A stretch of 64,000 nt of DNA from Escallonia rubra (taxonomy: Eukaryota; Streptophyta; Magnoliopsida; Escalloniales; Escalloniaceae), in assembly GCA_033065855.1 (NCBI GenBank), contig JAVXUO010002250.1, positions 1 through 64,000 on the forward strand, written 5' to 3'. Each line of letters begins with the position of its first letter. The first letter of the stretch is position 1. The notes beneath the pieces are model-generated. The model had not been told where the DNA came from and did not search any database. It saw only the letters and a list, made by a program, of their open reading frames with translations. The position numbers and the translations under genes were made by a program. Shown here piece by piece: positions 48,201 to 60,846 of the stretch.

Positions 48201-48529
48201 AGAGTGATGTCTACGGTTTTGGTGTTGTATTAGTTGAAATGCTAACAGGATTAAGGGCACTTGATACAAATCGCCCAAGTGGGCAACATAATTTGGTTGA
48301 CTGGGTCAAACCCTTTATTGCTGATAGAAGAAAGTTAAAGAGCATAATGGACTCCAGGTTGGAAAAAAAATATCCTCTCAAAGCGGCAGTTCACATTGCT
48401 GAGCTTGCTTTGGCATGTCTTACACCTGAACCCAAAACTAGGCCACCAATGGAAGTGGTAGTGGAGAAACTGGTACGAGTCGATGCTGATAATGCCGATG
48501 CTGTTAATGGAAGGCTACGGAGGCCTTGA
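45297..48529 (+). pseudogene. PIX13/CST-like receptor-like cytoplasmic kinase, nonsense-mutated (arm A)
   Basis: Six exons are inferred: a tentative first exon ending 45363, then 46122-46441, 47495-47630, 47729-47868, 47959-48082 and 48186-48529. Exons 2-6 join in phase and match arm B. Seen: [39 protein letters not shown] and the [13 protein letters not shown] region. Two lesions occur: an in-frame TGA at 47591-47593 (VYE*MQKG; arm B has VYEFMQKG), and APKY instead of APEY, which removes the invariant subdomain VIII Glu. Exon 1 (from an ATG at 45297, or upstream VCLSQ) is in phase but lacks the MGxC myristoylation start usual for RLCKs; a decayed start is possible. Known: PIX13/CST kinases act at the plasma membrane in receptor signalling. 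As read, this is a non-functional copy. Confidence 0.87.
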
Positions 48530-49099
48530 GTAAATTCTTCACACTTCATTCAAGACAGGATGTAAATTCTTCGTACTTATCAAGTTGGGCAGCAACCTTT
48601 GCACCATCGTTCCCCACTTCATTCGAGACAGGATGTAAATTGATCCTTCCGAAGCTCACCACAAGCATGGTTACTTCAGCTTTACCACTTCCAACGAAGA
48701 GGAGTTCCTTCGATCAAGATGGTAAATGGTAGTCTCATGGAGTATTATTTGTTTTTGTTTGCATTATTCTACTAAGTAACAATGAACTCATGCATGAAAC
48801 ATTTCCTACGGGACTGTCAATGCCATACTTTTGAAAATATGACAATAACTCGTTAAAAAAGTAGTAAAAGATAACGTTAATGCGAATCTACTTGCAGATT
48901 TGTTAAGAAGCTTTGCGCTTGCCAAGTGATTCAAGCATTTGCAAGATGTGATGAGGTCAAATCTAGCATCTATATCTATGGAGCAGCGGTTCCAACTTTA
49001 TTGTGGATGTGGTTGGGCAACCCTGTGCTAGATTTACATAGATTCAAGTGTGATTCAGGTTTGCTGAAAACTGGTTTTCTGATTCCAAGTCATGTTCCG

Positions 49100-50465
49100 G
49101 TAAAATTTAACATCTTCATTGTATCCCCTAGGTAGTGCCTTAAATTGCTCGATTTTTAGAGCAAAGTACAAGGAAAGTAAAGAAGAACTCCACTTGATAA
49201 GGGTCTTTGATATATTTCTTGATGCCTTTAATTTTTCCCTGGGCAGTGAATTAAAAGAAGCAGCTATAGCATTCCTTGATTTTAGAGTGGTTTCGAAGGA
49301 AAATTAAAGATTTGCAATAACCCCAAGGGACTACTACGGTTCTGGCAGGGTACTTGACGATGCTTAAGTCACTGCTGCTACGGTTCCAGCAGGGGTACTT
49401 AATGATGCTCAAGTCAAAGCATTGTTATAGGGAGAAAACTTTGAAAAAGTAACAGAGGTGTAATGTGCCTGAAAAAACTTGTAGCATCTAACTCCTCCCA
49501 AAAAAACCCTTCTCCATCTTTTCTCTTTTGAAGACCAGCTGCTGCCCCTTCCTCCTTCGGCTTCCATGGCTCTGAGGATGGAAGGAGAGGCCCTCACATC
49601 GGTCCTCCTTCTCCTGTTCCTTTTTCTCACGTCTTTTGTTCCCCCAACCTTGGCAAAACACCTGTGCCGTCATTCGCCACCACCCTCCTCCACCTACCGA
49701 TCTCCCCCCATCGACAGATCGGGAGCCCTTTAACCACAATCTTACTCCCTCCCACTTGCTACCCACAAATCAGAAAGTTTTTTCCAGATCCGTCATGGTC
49801 GCCGGACTTCCGATCCGATTAGTTTGGGTTGACTCCTCTGACGCGGGTCCGATATGGCGGGATTGTGGCGGGAAGAGGACGGATCTAGATGAGATGGAGA
49901 ACATCGTCTCCTTTCGAGCTTCGGATCATTCAGATCCGGCCTTGGGAACTCGATCCACCTCTCTTGGATCTGAAGAAAACCGCGGCAGTAATTATTAAAC
50001 TGCCACTTCAAGTGACCCTTGGAATTGATGCCTCACTGCAGCTCTTCCATTTGATCTGAATTTTGTAAATCCAACAATGGTAATTTTTTTCAATTTCTGT
50101 CAAGGCTATGTTGGCCAAACATTTGTTTGTACTCTTTAGGTTGTACTTGGCGTTCTAATTTAATGCAATTTCTGTTTCGACAAAAAAAATAAAAATACAG
50201 AGGTGTAATGTGCAGTTGTGTTTTGCGTACCTAGAAGCCTAGAGGTCTCCTTTATATACGTCGGTCTGCTTCATATAGGCCAAGATTGGAAATCTAGCAG
50301 TGTGGGAGGATTAGGGTTCATGTTGGGCCCGTTCCTTAAGAGGCTGTTTCTTAGATTTTAATGAGGAGATCTGGAGGGTCAGTCAATGATTCTTGACCCA
50401 CTTTGGTCGGTAAAACTGGGTATGACCGACCACCTTGGCACATGTTGGCGTAGCAAAATTCTATC
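49100..50465 (-). repeat. LTR-like dispersed repeat, inverted copy, interrupted by a retroposon
   Basis: This is the reverse-complement partner of 39910-40575. Homology covers 49100-49468 and 50197-50465 and is interrupted exactly by the retroposon at 49469-50196. The two copies flank arm A of the kinase duplication in opposite orientation. Confidence 0.6.
49469..50196 (+). mobile_element. Retroposon with LINE-type tail and 17-bp target duplication
   Basis: The sequence acagaggtgtaatgtgc occurs immediately on both sides (49452-49468 and 50197-50213). The right end carries an A-rich tail after a ttctaatttaatgcaattt terminus resembling plant LINE 3' ends. The 728-bp body has a pyrimidine-rich, GC-rich leader-like 5' half and no reverse transcriptase, suggesting an internally deleted LINE or a non-autonomous derivative. 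It inserted into the LTR-like repeat, whose uninterrupted copy is at 39910-40575. Confidence 0.85.
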
Positions 50466-52662
50466 CTCAGTTTGAGCCAAACCACAGGAACTTAAAGGCT
50501 TTGACCCTTTTTTTTTAGTACTATACAAACTTCATTACACTTCAAAAAGCAGTTACATCGCTTACAAATAAATTACAGACATAACAAATATCTACCCAAA
50601 GCCCCAACACACAGCCCCCGTAGCATCTTTTAGATTGTGTGTGTGTGTGTTGGGGGGGGTGGGCAAGGTCGACATGGGGCTTACTGAATTTGCACGAGTA
50701 AGGACGAACATATTAGCAACAAAGATGATCCAATAATTAACATTTCAGTACTCGTGCAATGTGCATTATAACAACTAGCTTTATAGTATAAATCAGTAGT
50801 GGATTTATTTGTCGTTATCTAGATATGATGTTTGAGTATTTTTAAATTTTTTTTTTAACACAAATTTGAAAAAATATTAAAAATTTGAGAAAATCTGTTA
50901 GACGTTTTAGTCACGCATTACTTGTGAGCAAAAAGATAAGTTTTTCTTACATACTTAATTATTAAAAAAAAAACACTTGTCCCAATTTGGTTTTTTGAAG
51001 AAACTTTAAGAAGTATATAAGAGAACATTCATTGGCTTCTTAGTACCATGTGTTTGAGTCATAGATTCGCATGCGCAAGGAGGGAAGGACGACTTTATGA
51101 AACGTGCATATGCAGTGTGACAACATTTTGGTCTTTTTCCCAGAACTAATACGAGACAATCGTATGCTATTTGTATAATAAAATATAGCTGTTAGGCTAC
51201 CCATGTTAATGCACAGTTATTGCCATTATTCTCACTAATTCCAATTTTTATTACCCATAGTCTTATTTTTTATTGTAGCATTTTTTTTCATAAATGAGTT
51301 TGAGAATTAATCATTTCTAACATCTCATGAACAACTACTTCATATTAAATGTTAGACCTCTACCTTATCTATAAAATAAGTCTTTTCTCATACTTTTCAT
51401 ACATACTAACTTGAGCTTTCTCTCTTTCACATTCTGATTTTTTATACACTTAAACTTGTGGACACTTAAGTAAAATACTTAAAGAAACTTATGCTTCATC
51501 CGTTTGTTCAGAATTACAAGTGATGCAACAGTTAGAGTTGGACTTTTTCATTCGGGAGGCAACATGTTAAGAACTTTGCTACACCGGTGATAATATGAAG
51601 GAGCGCAAATTGTTTTAAGAGAGCGACCTAATCCGCTCTTCAGCCAAGCTAACTACTACCTTATTTGGGGATTTTTTTTTCCCTTGCATTTTCTTGTAAA
51701 CACTTCTAACAATCTAAGACGATTCCGTGGCACATTCCATTACCACTTTGTCACTCTTGCTACTTACTCGAATGAGTTGAGTAAGCGATTCCATTTTGGT
51801 GGACAAAACTTTAAAAGGCGGGTTAGCAAAATAATGTTTATCTCAAGTTGATAAAGGTGGTTTGCATTCTGATCGCCAAGAATCCAAGAAATAGATATAA
51901 AACATATCAATGAGAAAGAATTGGCGGAGCATGAGAACTATGTTGTGAAGTGGGAAAATGATGAAGAAGATTGTCGTAATTAGTTGTTAAATTTTCTTTC
52001 TGATGAGCTTCATGATTATTATGCTCACACTTAGAATTCTGCCCAAAAATGTAAAAAGCAATGCAGGAAAAATACAATTTCGAGGAGGCAGGAAAAAAGA
52101 AGTATGCATGTTGCTGTTTTTTTCAACTACAAGATGTTGGAGAATATGAGAGATGTAGCTCAGATGCAAGACCTCCAAATAATTGTTCACATATCATTCC
52201 TGAAAAAATTCATGTAGATGAACAAATGGTCTAATAATAACGACAAATTGCCAAATTTGTGGAAAAGAATTCTAAAAAGGCCTCCGTCACAAGTAATCTG
52301 GATCGTCCATTGTGAACCTCACGGCGTGACTTTGAATTCGGGAGGAAACGAGAAAGTAAGGCAAAAAAAAATAAAAAAATGAAGCTCTTTTCAATAACAC
52401 ACATGTCCGAAGCCAACAACAACAATCAAGATAACGGTAATGATAAAGTTTAGAGATACACTCCCAAGGGTCTAAATAATTATCAACGGTAAATTAATTT
52501 TTTAAATGCTAGAGGCAAACATATAATAAAGCAAAAGGTTTCAAAAATCATCGTGACCTGAAGATTTCATGGAAGACGGTCAGTCGTCGACGGTTGTTCA
52601 GGCAAGCCCTTCCAGGGGAGAAAACAGTAATTAACATGACAAGATGGAAAAAAGAAGGGGAT
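50466..52662. other. Spacer of the inverted duplication, no supportable gene
   Basis: AT-rich DNA with a T-run near 50510, a TG-repeat plus G-run near 50638-50661, and no frame resembling a known family. The decayed sequence around 51900-52440 has no recognised motifs. It may include old retroposon debris. Confidence 0.4.
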
Positions 52663-53016
52663 GGCTTAGACCGAGTTTTTGTCCTTAATAATCTGTTTTT
52701 AAAACTTAATTACTCTATTTTGAACCTTATTTACCTATGTAGCCCTTTTTTGAAAATCACGGTTTCAAAGTGAAATTTCAAGGAAAGAAAACATGATTTG
52801 AAACAAAAATTTGTTTTGAAATTTTGCTTCCTAACAGAGATTTCATACGCTTTTTAAAGAAATATCGGTTTCAAACCACGTTTTCTTCCCTTAAAATCTT
52901 ACTTTGAAATCCCGATTTTAAAAAAAGGCTACACAGGTAAATAAGGTTCAAAATGGAGTAATTAAGTAATTAAATTTTAAAAACAGATTATTAAGGGCAA
53001 AAACTCGGCTTAGACC
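52663..53016. mobile_element. Foldback MITE, about 350 bp
   Basis: Nearly the entire element is an inverted repeat. The left arm has gtccttaataatctgtttt and gaaccttatttacctatgta; the inverted right arm has gcccttaataatctgtttt and gaaccttatttacctgtgta. The centre is near 52840. There is no coding capacity. Confidence 0.85.
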
Positions 53017-53353
53017 TCAAACTTTCTTTGTAGTAACAATGTTTGGAATGTGTGCAATCCCGGATGACAAAATAATAATAATATGTAGTAATAATAATAA
53101 TAATCTCTAAGAAGTGGAACAAGGCAATGGAACTATGCACATAATTTCAGGGGTCTGCCGTAAAGCATGTACATATGTGTTGCTGCAATAAAAAAAACCA
53201 CGTTAAATATATTTTGATGACGAAAGTTGCCGCAATAAATTCTAGTAATCATGAAACATTAGTTAACTACTTTTAGCGGCTCGATATCTTGATTTATGAC
53301 ACTACTACTAAATCCACTATCTTTTTTTTTTACTTTTTAGTTAGACGATAAGT

Positions 53354-53590
53354 AGTATCCTTGGCCCATTTTTAATATTAACATAAACTAAATCCCTTCT
53401 CCGAACAATTTTAAATGTGCCCCGAGATCATGGGCAAATCTCTTGCATGACCGGGGGGGGGGGGGGGGGGGGAGTATCCTTGGCCCATTTTTAATATTAA
53501 CATAAACTAAATCCCTTCTCCGAACAATTTTAAATGTGCCCCGAGATCATGGGCAAATCTCTTGCATGACCGGGGGGGGGGGGGGGGGGG
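53354..53590. repeat. 119-bp tandem duplication, each copy ending in a long G-run
   Basis: Two essentially identical copies begin agtatccttggcccatttt at 53354 and 53473. The first ends in 20 consecutive G (53453-53472) and the second in 19 G (53572-53590). The G-run sits exactly at the junction of the two copies, so an assembly or replication-slippage origin is plausible. Confidence 0.9.
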
Positions 53591-54093
53591 ATCAGGCACC
53601 CCCCAACTTTTGAGAATTTTTTTTTCATATTTACACAAATGCCATTATCTTGAAACATTAATTAATTAGAGTTTTTTTTTGTTGTATTTTTCACTCTTTA
53701 TGCTACTGGTCGTCATAATCTTCTTCTTTCTCATTTTCTTGCTGCATCTCCCTTCTTCTAAATTCTATATTTCAAATCTCCTGATCATGAAAAAACACGA
53801 ATTGATCAAGGTTAGTTTTTTTCGAAGTTTAAATTCTTATAATATGTTAACTTATACGTGACTATTGTACTCATACAATTAATAATCGCATTAGTAATTC
53901 ATTTATAGAGTAAGAGTTAAACTTCTTCATGCAAGATTAGTAATTCGTTCTTGATTAACCTTGCCAAGTTAAATAAATCATTATGAGAAGCAAAATTAAA
54001 TGATTAGTAGTCAAACTGAACAATTCTTTTATGTTAGTCATCAAATTTTGAATACATTTATGACCCCCCTCGATTAGACTTTCTGGATCTACC
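53591..54093. mobile_element. hAT-like element fragment
   Basis: The right end ggatctacccctg, read inverted as caggggtagatcc, resembles CAGGGGC-type hAT termini seen elsewhere here. The left side (atcaggcacccccc after the G-run) resembles the sub-terminal block of such elements, but its outermost bases are missing. The body is AT-rich without a transposase. No target duplication was found. Confidence 0.45.
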
Positions 54094-54624
54094 CCTGCCC
54101 AAGATCATCCGATAATAATCTATTACCACCAGACAAGTCCCTTGGGTTACTACCAGTACTAATCCATAGTTCAATCACTTGTTGCCGGTATTAATAACAC
54201 ACAGCGCACCAGTGCACCTATAATTGCCACACAACACACTATAACAGTGGCCTACTACCATACTGCTAATCACCACTCTATTGACAGTAAAATGAACACA
54301 CATAAGTCAAGTTAGTTGAAAAAATTATTATTAAAACCAGTCGCCGAAGATATTTGCAGAAATGTTATTGGCAATATTTAGAACTGTAGCAAGAGAATCA
54401 ATATCCCGAAGGTGAAAACAGAGCATCAAGACAGACCCCAATTGGTAATAATAATTTGTCCCTGATTTCATATGGATTTCAGAAGTTTCAAATTTTTGCC
54501 ATGGGTCAAAAGTTGTTTTTCATGAGGGACTTTTCAAAATTATTTCTGAGCAGGAATCTGCCGAGGATCACAGACCTAATGGGGCGTAATTGATATTCTA
54601 TAGTATATGCTTATCAGTTTTGAC
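54094..54624. other. Spacer adjoining arm B, nothing recognised
   Basis: AT-rich sequence without a supportable gene or repeat. Homology with arm A begins just to the right, near 54625. Confidence 0.4.
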
Positions 54625-56954
54625 CTTTGAATCACTTGGCAAACGTAAAGCTTTTTAGCAAATCTACACGTAGATTCACATTAACGTTAGTACTTTTCTA
54701 ACGAGCTATTGTCATTTTTTCAAAAGTATTTGACATTTTTATCTGGAAACATAAGATATATATAAATACTATTGACGCTCCCGTGGGAAATGTTACATGC
54801 ATGAGTTCATTGTTACTTGGTAGAATAATGCAAACAAAAACAAAAAGTACTCCATGAGACTGCCATTTACCATCTTTGTCCAAAGCCCACCTCTTCGTTG
54901 GAAGTGATAATGCTGAAGTTACCATGCTTGTGGTCAGTTTTGGGAGGATCGATTCAAATCCTGTCTCGAATGCAGTGGGGAACGATGGCGCAAAGGTTGC
55001 TGCCCAACTAGATAAGTGGAATTGTGTGAAGAATTTACTGAGGCCGTCTTGGGCTTTCATTATCAGCATCGACTTGTACCAGTGTCTCCACTACTACTTC
55101 CATTGGTGGCCTAGTTTTGGGTTCAGTTCTAAGACATGCCAAAGCAAGCTGAGCAATGTGAACTGCCGCTTTAGAAGGATATTTTCCTTCCAACCTGGAG
55201 TCCATTATGTTCTTCAACTTTTTTCTACTAGCCAAAAAGGGTTTGGCCCAGTCAACCAAATTTTGCTGCCCACTTGGGCGTTTTAGATCAAGTGCCCTTA
55301 ATCCTGTTAGCATTTCAACTAATACAACACCAAAACCGTAGACATCACTCTTCACGTACAAATGCCCTGTTTCATGAGTTTAATGCCAACATTATGACAT
55401 GCCATTAATGTGTTTGAGCTCAATTTTTAAGAACAGGGCTACTAAAGCTCAAATGATTAAGAGGATTACCTGTAGCAATATACTCGGGAGCAGCGTAACC
55501 ATATGTTCCCATAACACCAGTTGATACATGTGATTGACCAGCTGAGGGACCCATTTTTGCCAACCCAAAGTCTGATAACTTTGCGTTATAGGACTGACAG
55601 AACAGCAGAAAACTCTTAGACTGGTTTAATGAGAAAATGAGTAGGTCATTTATATTGTTTGAACCAATTGCTGTAGAACTTACACCATCTAGCAGTATAT
55701 TTGAGGCTTTGAAGTCTCTATAAATTACTTGTTTCTCAGATGTGTGCAAGAATGCCAGGCCCCGAGCGGCTCCTATCAACACCTTAATCCGCAAGTCCCA
55801 TGGAAGCGGCTGAACAGCTGAGCCTCCTGCATCAAGGAAAGCAGAAAGACATGATATGTCAAGATTTTTGGTGAGAGTTTCATGGTGTGGTACAGCTCTT
55901 AAGTAAATCATTGTCTTACTTCCAAAAAGGTGGTCGTCCAAGCTGCCTTTCTGCATGAATTCATAGACAAGCAGTAGCTCTTTCTCCTCCCAACAGTATC
56001 CCAACAGTTTAACAAGGTTGGGATGAGATAACCTTCCGAGGAGTTTCAACTCAGACTGCATGAATAAATGAATAAACATCAGCAGACAGGATTCAGTATA
56101 ATTAGCAACGATCAGATAGTCCTTGCCAGGAATGAATATTCCATAGCATAGACTATTCCACAGTATATAGGCTGTAGGATATCAAGAAGTGGCTAATATC
56201 CAGCTCCCTTTTTGTCTACCCCCCACCCAACAAAAGAAAAAGCCCGGATGATCCTGGGTCTCTTGGCATAGCACCAAGAGAGTTTATAAGCTAAACTAGC
56301 TGAAGCCCCAACAGTTTAGGAACATTGAACATTGCACATTGAAGTTTCTAAGAATGCATAAAAGATCATGCTAAATGTTCTAATTCACTACTTTAATCAA
56401 TTATTTCGTATCCATTTGCCGCATGAAGGCTTGGAAGCACGATAATCTGTGTTTGTCTGCAGCTGATTCGGGATGAATATGAGAGGGCATGTAACATGCT
56501 TAGAATCACTTAACATTCGTAAAAAGCGGTGAAATTTGAGGTGTCCCTTGCCATAAAACTTACTTTGTAAATAGCAGAAGCTGTAATTTCTTAATCCTAA
56601 AATTACTTCACATTTCAACTCTCCAGCTGCAATCTGGATTTATATAGCATGATAAATCAAAATTTGGCCCCATATTAATTAAGCTTTCAGCTGGCCGTAA
56701 TACATTATAAAAATCAAGTAACTGCGGATCCCAAAACCAATTTGTAGTTGTCAATTACAATTAGGAACCCTGCAAAGCTATCAAATAAGAGTGTAACACA
56801 TCTAAACTTTAAAGCATTAAATGAATAGAAGCCTGAGAACATGGCAATGCATATGCAAATGACACTGTGGTTTCTTCTTAATTCAAAATAGTACAGATAC
56901 CCCATCCCACCCACCACCACGGCCAATACAGGTGCACAAATTGAAACCTACCTA

Positions 56955-59228
56955 TCTATATCTATATATATATAAAAAGCTGAAGCCTTCGCTTAGAATC
57001 GCGACACGTAGGATTTTTAGAGCTCTATATTTACGCCACGTAAGACTTTTTAAGAGCATTCTCCTTCTGCCACGTAAGCTTCAACTCTGCATGTGGTAGT
57101 TCCCTAACTTAAGTGGGCTCTTTATATTTAGAGTCCAACTCTTTTGAATTAGATATATATAATCAAGAATCCTATTTGTTTTGGTATTCTTTTCCTTTCC
57201 TACTATATTTAACTCTTTCTTATAATTTATTATTAAAAAATTCGTAGGTCTACTTTACCCTATATTTGTAAACTTTATAAAATTAAGAAACTAATTTTAC
57301 ACCTTCTAAAACTCTACCTAATTAATATACTCATATATTAAGCCTTAATTTTGCTTATTAAAACCTCAAAAGTACTTTGAAATAACAATATAAAATCTCA
57401 AAAATATAAAGTGCGAAAATCATACCCTACTTACTAATTCTTTTTGTAATTTTACAAAGTTTCATTCTAATCTATCATACAAATGTAGGCATAATCAATT
57501 AATTCGTAATTATTTTAACTTCATTTACATGTAAAACTTTTAATATACAAGGCTGTGTCTTTTTTACAGTACATCAAATATCAACTTAAAAATTAGGTAT
57601 TGCAACTACAACAATATGTACCATTTGACAATAATTTAGCACTTCGCATTATTAATTGGTTAACTTACTAGAATTTAATTTGATTAGTAGCACTTAAATA
57701 GACTTTTAATATGAAAAATATTTACAATCCTACTTCCTAAGTTTTTACAATGGTTTTTACTAAACATTTTGTAGGTATATTTGGCCGAAGTTTTGTAAAC
57801 CTTAACTATAAAACTGGAATATCAATTTTACATATTTTAAATCTCTATCTAATCAATCTATATTCTTATTAAGCCTTGAATTTTGACTAATAACACCTTA
57901 AAAGTACTTAAATATAACAAAATCAAATATGACAAATGTATACATGAGAAACAGTAACTATCTTTTCTCTATACGGAACATACAAAACTTAGTTTTAATT
58001 CTATAACCTCAAACTCTTTTATAAGTCACATTCTCTAATAGACGCAGGAAAAAAAAAATCATACCTGATATGACTAAATTTTCAAAAGTACTTTAAGATA
58101 TAAAAATAGCAAGCTACTCTAATTTTGCACTAAGTAACCTCACATTCTAAAAGTTCATCTCATCAACTAATTAAGGTATTAGGATTTAATTTGATTACTA
58201 AAGCTTAAATAAATTTTAAATTCAAAATAATGTTTCCAATAGTATGTGAAATAAAAACCTAAACCAATATAGCTCATAAGTCTAAAATTATAATCATTTA
58301 AGCATATTATTTGATATAAACTCAATCAACCATTTACAGTCTATTTAACAATAAGCATAAGCATAATCATCATTATATGATTATCTATCTCAATCTTTTT
58401 GCAAAATTTGTATTAACTATTATGACACTTTTTTGATAAATTTAGTTCACTAATAACTGTAAAATGTACATATTAGGCCTTAAATTTCACTTTTAACATC
58501 TAAAAAAAAATTAAAACAACAACACAAAATATTACCAAGGTAAATTATGAAAATCATTTGTGAAATCTTAATATTAATACTTCATAAGATAAAAGATTTC
58601 TTCTTTTTTAATTGTTTGACCTCAATATTGTAAAGTGTTACATGGGTAAGAATAGTCTTCATTTTATAACTGTTTAACCTCAATCATATGCAAAACTTTT
58701 GTAAAACACTCTAAAAAATTTATAATGAATTAAGATAATCATTAGTACTACATTGTACGCATATGTTTAAATTTATTGTCTTAGAAAGTCTTCAAAAATA
58801 CATTAAAGCGAATGGTCAAAAAATCATCAAACATGACCTTGAAGAAAACAATTACACACAGATATTGCCAATACATAATGCTATATAATCTATTTTTATA
58901 GGGTGTTTATTTGAAAATAAGTGAAATAGCTCAACGTGCTTTATTTTTTATTACAAAGTTTCACGGCATGTTATAGTAAGTTAGTTAAGTCTACCCAAAT
59001 ATTTACTAAATAACGATTTGTGTCCTTTTTACCTTCTTTTATGAGTTTTAATACAAATGACTCTCAATTGTATTCAATTTAATAATAGTCATCAACTACA
59101 TCAGAATCATCCATAAAAATGGGAATGTTGATCAATGATGTGAACTGTAAAATGAAAAAGAAGAAAATGCCTACATTTACTTAGATATAATATTGATATA
59201 AAAAAGTTCATCCAACGGTTAATAAGTA

Positions 59229-59319
<91 letters not shown>

Positions 59320-60115
59320 TGATTTCTTGAATGTTTAAGCTCACTTTTTTTTGGTGCAAAACTAAAATTAGTTCTAACATTACCTTTAAAATGGAGTAAA
59401 ATTATAATTTGATGTGCAATAATTGATTATTTATTGCATGCTTTACTTTTTGAATGTTTTATTTTGTATGTTTTAATATTACTATTATTAATAATTTTGA
59501 GTATATAAAAAAATTAAACGATTACAAACTATATGCAAATGTCCCCATTAAATTTTACAAATCTAAATTCAAAGACAATAAAAATTTTATAAGACACAAG
59601 TTTTTTTTTTTGTATATGTGTAAGTACGATAAGCTAGGCATGAGTAAAAGTTCTTCTCCATTTGACATTTCTTTTACTCAAATCACGTAGTAAAATATTA
59701 TTTCTAGCAATACATGTTACATAATAATTAAAAGAGGATATAAAGAATTAGAAAATAAGAATGTTAGTGAAAACTAAATACATTTTCACTTTTATAGTAG
59801 TTTTAGATACATTGATATAATCTATTAGCATAGTGATGTATCAAAATGAGATACATTTTCAGTATTTTACACAGTTTTGTCAATATAATTCTAATAGTAT
59901 TAAGTAATGCTATTTGATTCGTGAAATCTATATTCATGAGTAATGTCAATTATTATGATTATTCATCGATGCAGCGAAAGTCATTATATTTGTTATTATT
60001 TTGATTTAAAGCATTGTTAACTATATTATAATATATGATTAATGAGAAGTAAATTATATCTTAAACCGACCAAATAACATCTCTACCCGTGCATTTGCAC
60101 GGGTCTATTAGCTAG
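56955..60115 (+). mobile_element. Non-autonomous Helitron, 3,161 bp
   Basis: The 5' end is TC (tctatatctatatatatata, then aaaagctgaag). The 3' end is a hairpin (acccgtgca / tgcacgggt with a 2-base loop, 60085-60104) followed 11 bases later by CTAG (60112-60115) and a host T. Insertion is between A and T without target duplication. The corresponding intron in arm A (near 46605) is an empty site. The body is very AT-rich, with a TA microsatellite and no Rep/helicase frame, so it needs a helper element. It sits in the intron between the first two retained exons of the arm B RLCK. Confidence 0.93.
59233..59316. repeat. (AT)n microsatellite, 84 bp
   Basis: Uninterrupted AT dinucleotides inside the Helitron. 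Confidence 0.97.
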
Positions 60116-60846
60116 TCTACTTAAACACAGATGCACACACACGTCTTAGATGAGTTGGAGATCAATTACATTCAAGCATTATCCTAAAACAAGTTGAAGA
60201 AGAAATCAAATGGTAGTAACTAAGAAATGCATCAGACTCTTGATTCATTCAAATATAACTAAATGATAATTACAATAAGAAGTACCTTAAACTCTTTCAA
60301 CCCTTGCTGGCCCTTGGAATGTAACCTCTTGATAGCAACTACAGATCCACTTCCATTCCTCGAGTTTGCCATTTCAAGCCATCCCCTGTAAACTTTCCCA
60401 AAACCTCCTTCTCCCAACACCGTATCTTGTCTGAAATTCCTAGTTGCAATCTTAAGTTGTGAGAGAGGGAAAATCTTTAAGCTGGGGACGGGCAAGATCT
60501 GCCCGGTGGGACACGCCTCATCACCTCGACTTGCTGTCGAGAATGCACTTTTCCCGGAGACGGCAACGTTGATACTGCCTGAAGATGCTGTGTTGCTAGT
60601 TGTCTGTGATATACGTACTGAAACACAGAAGTACAGACCCAAAACAAAGAAATTAAGATCCAAAAAGATTAGAAAAGAAACAGGGTATCCGGTAAAGACC
60701 ATCAAATAGCAGCTAAATGACTAACAATTTAAGTTCTTCAGAAAGAGAAGCAAAACTGCATAACAAGTTAAAAACAACTGCATGGGGATTTTGTTTCTAC
60801 TATAATTGAGTCTGCCTGCCCGAGATTTGCAGACCAACTAAACTAA

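Larger units (their letters stand above)
42601..48933 (+). repeat. Arm A of the kinase inverted duplication
   Basis: This arm matches the reverse complement of 54625-64000 across both genes, their introns and their 3' flanks. Base 42601 corresponds to base 64000, so the arm may extend further left, with its partner outside the window. Homology ends near 48933/54625, just after the shared ttgccaag/gtgattcaa words. A segment of about 600 bp (44977-45580) is present here and absent from arm B. Confidence 0.9.
55035..60617 (-). pseudogene. PIX13/CST-like receptor-like cytoplasmic kinase lacking exon 1 (arm B)
   Basis: Five minus-strand exons join in phase: 60287-60617, 55920-56055, 55684-55826, 55470-55593 and 55035-55366, ending with TAA. 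The kinase domain is complete: [59 protein letters not shown] and KSDVYGFG. The first exon, which in arm A lies in a 600-bp segment, is absent. The 60287-60617 exon begins mid-codon after an acceptor, so no normal start is available. A start read from the preceding intron (near 60705) would give a hydrophobic N-terminus, which is unlikely. Its first intron carries the 3.16-kb Helitron, and the DNA upstream carries the Tourist-like element. If the true first exon lies elsewhere or an alternative start is used, this could still make an active kinase. Confidence 0.82.

Noticed and set aside
49636..49998. 120-residue open frame in the spacer
   Set aside because: It lies inside the retroposon with a 17-bp target duplication, has no recognisable domain, and resembles an untranslated leader.
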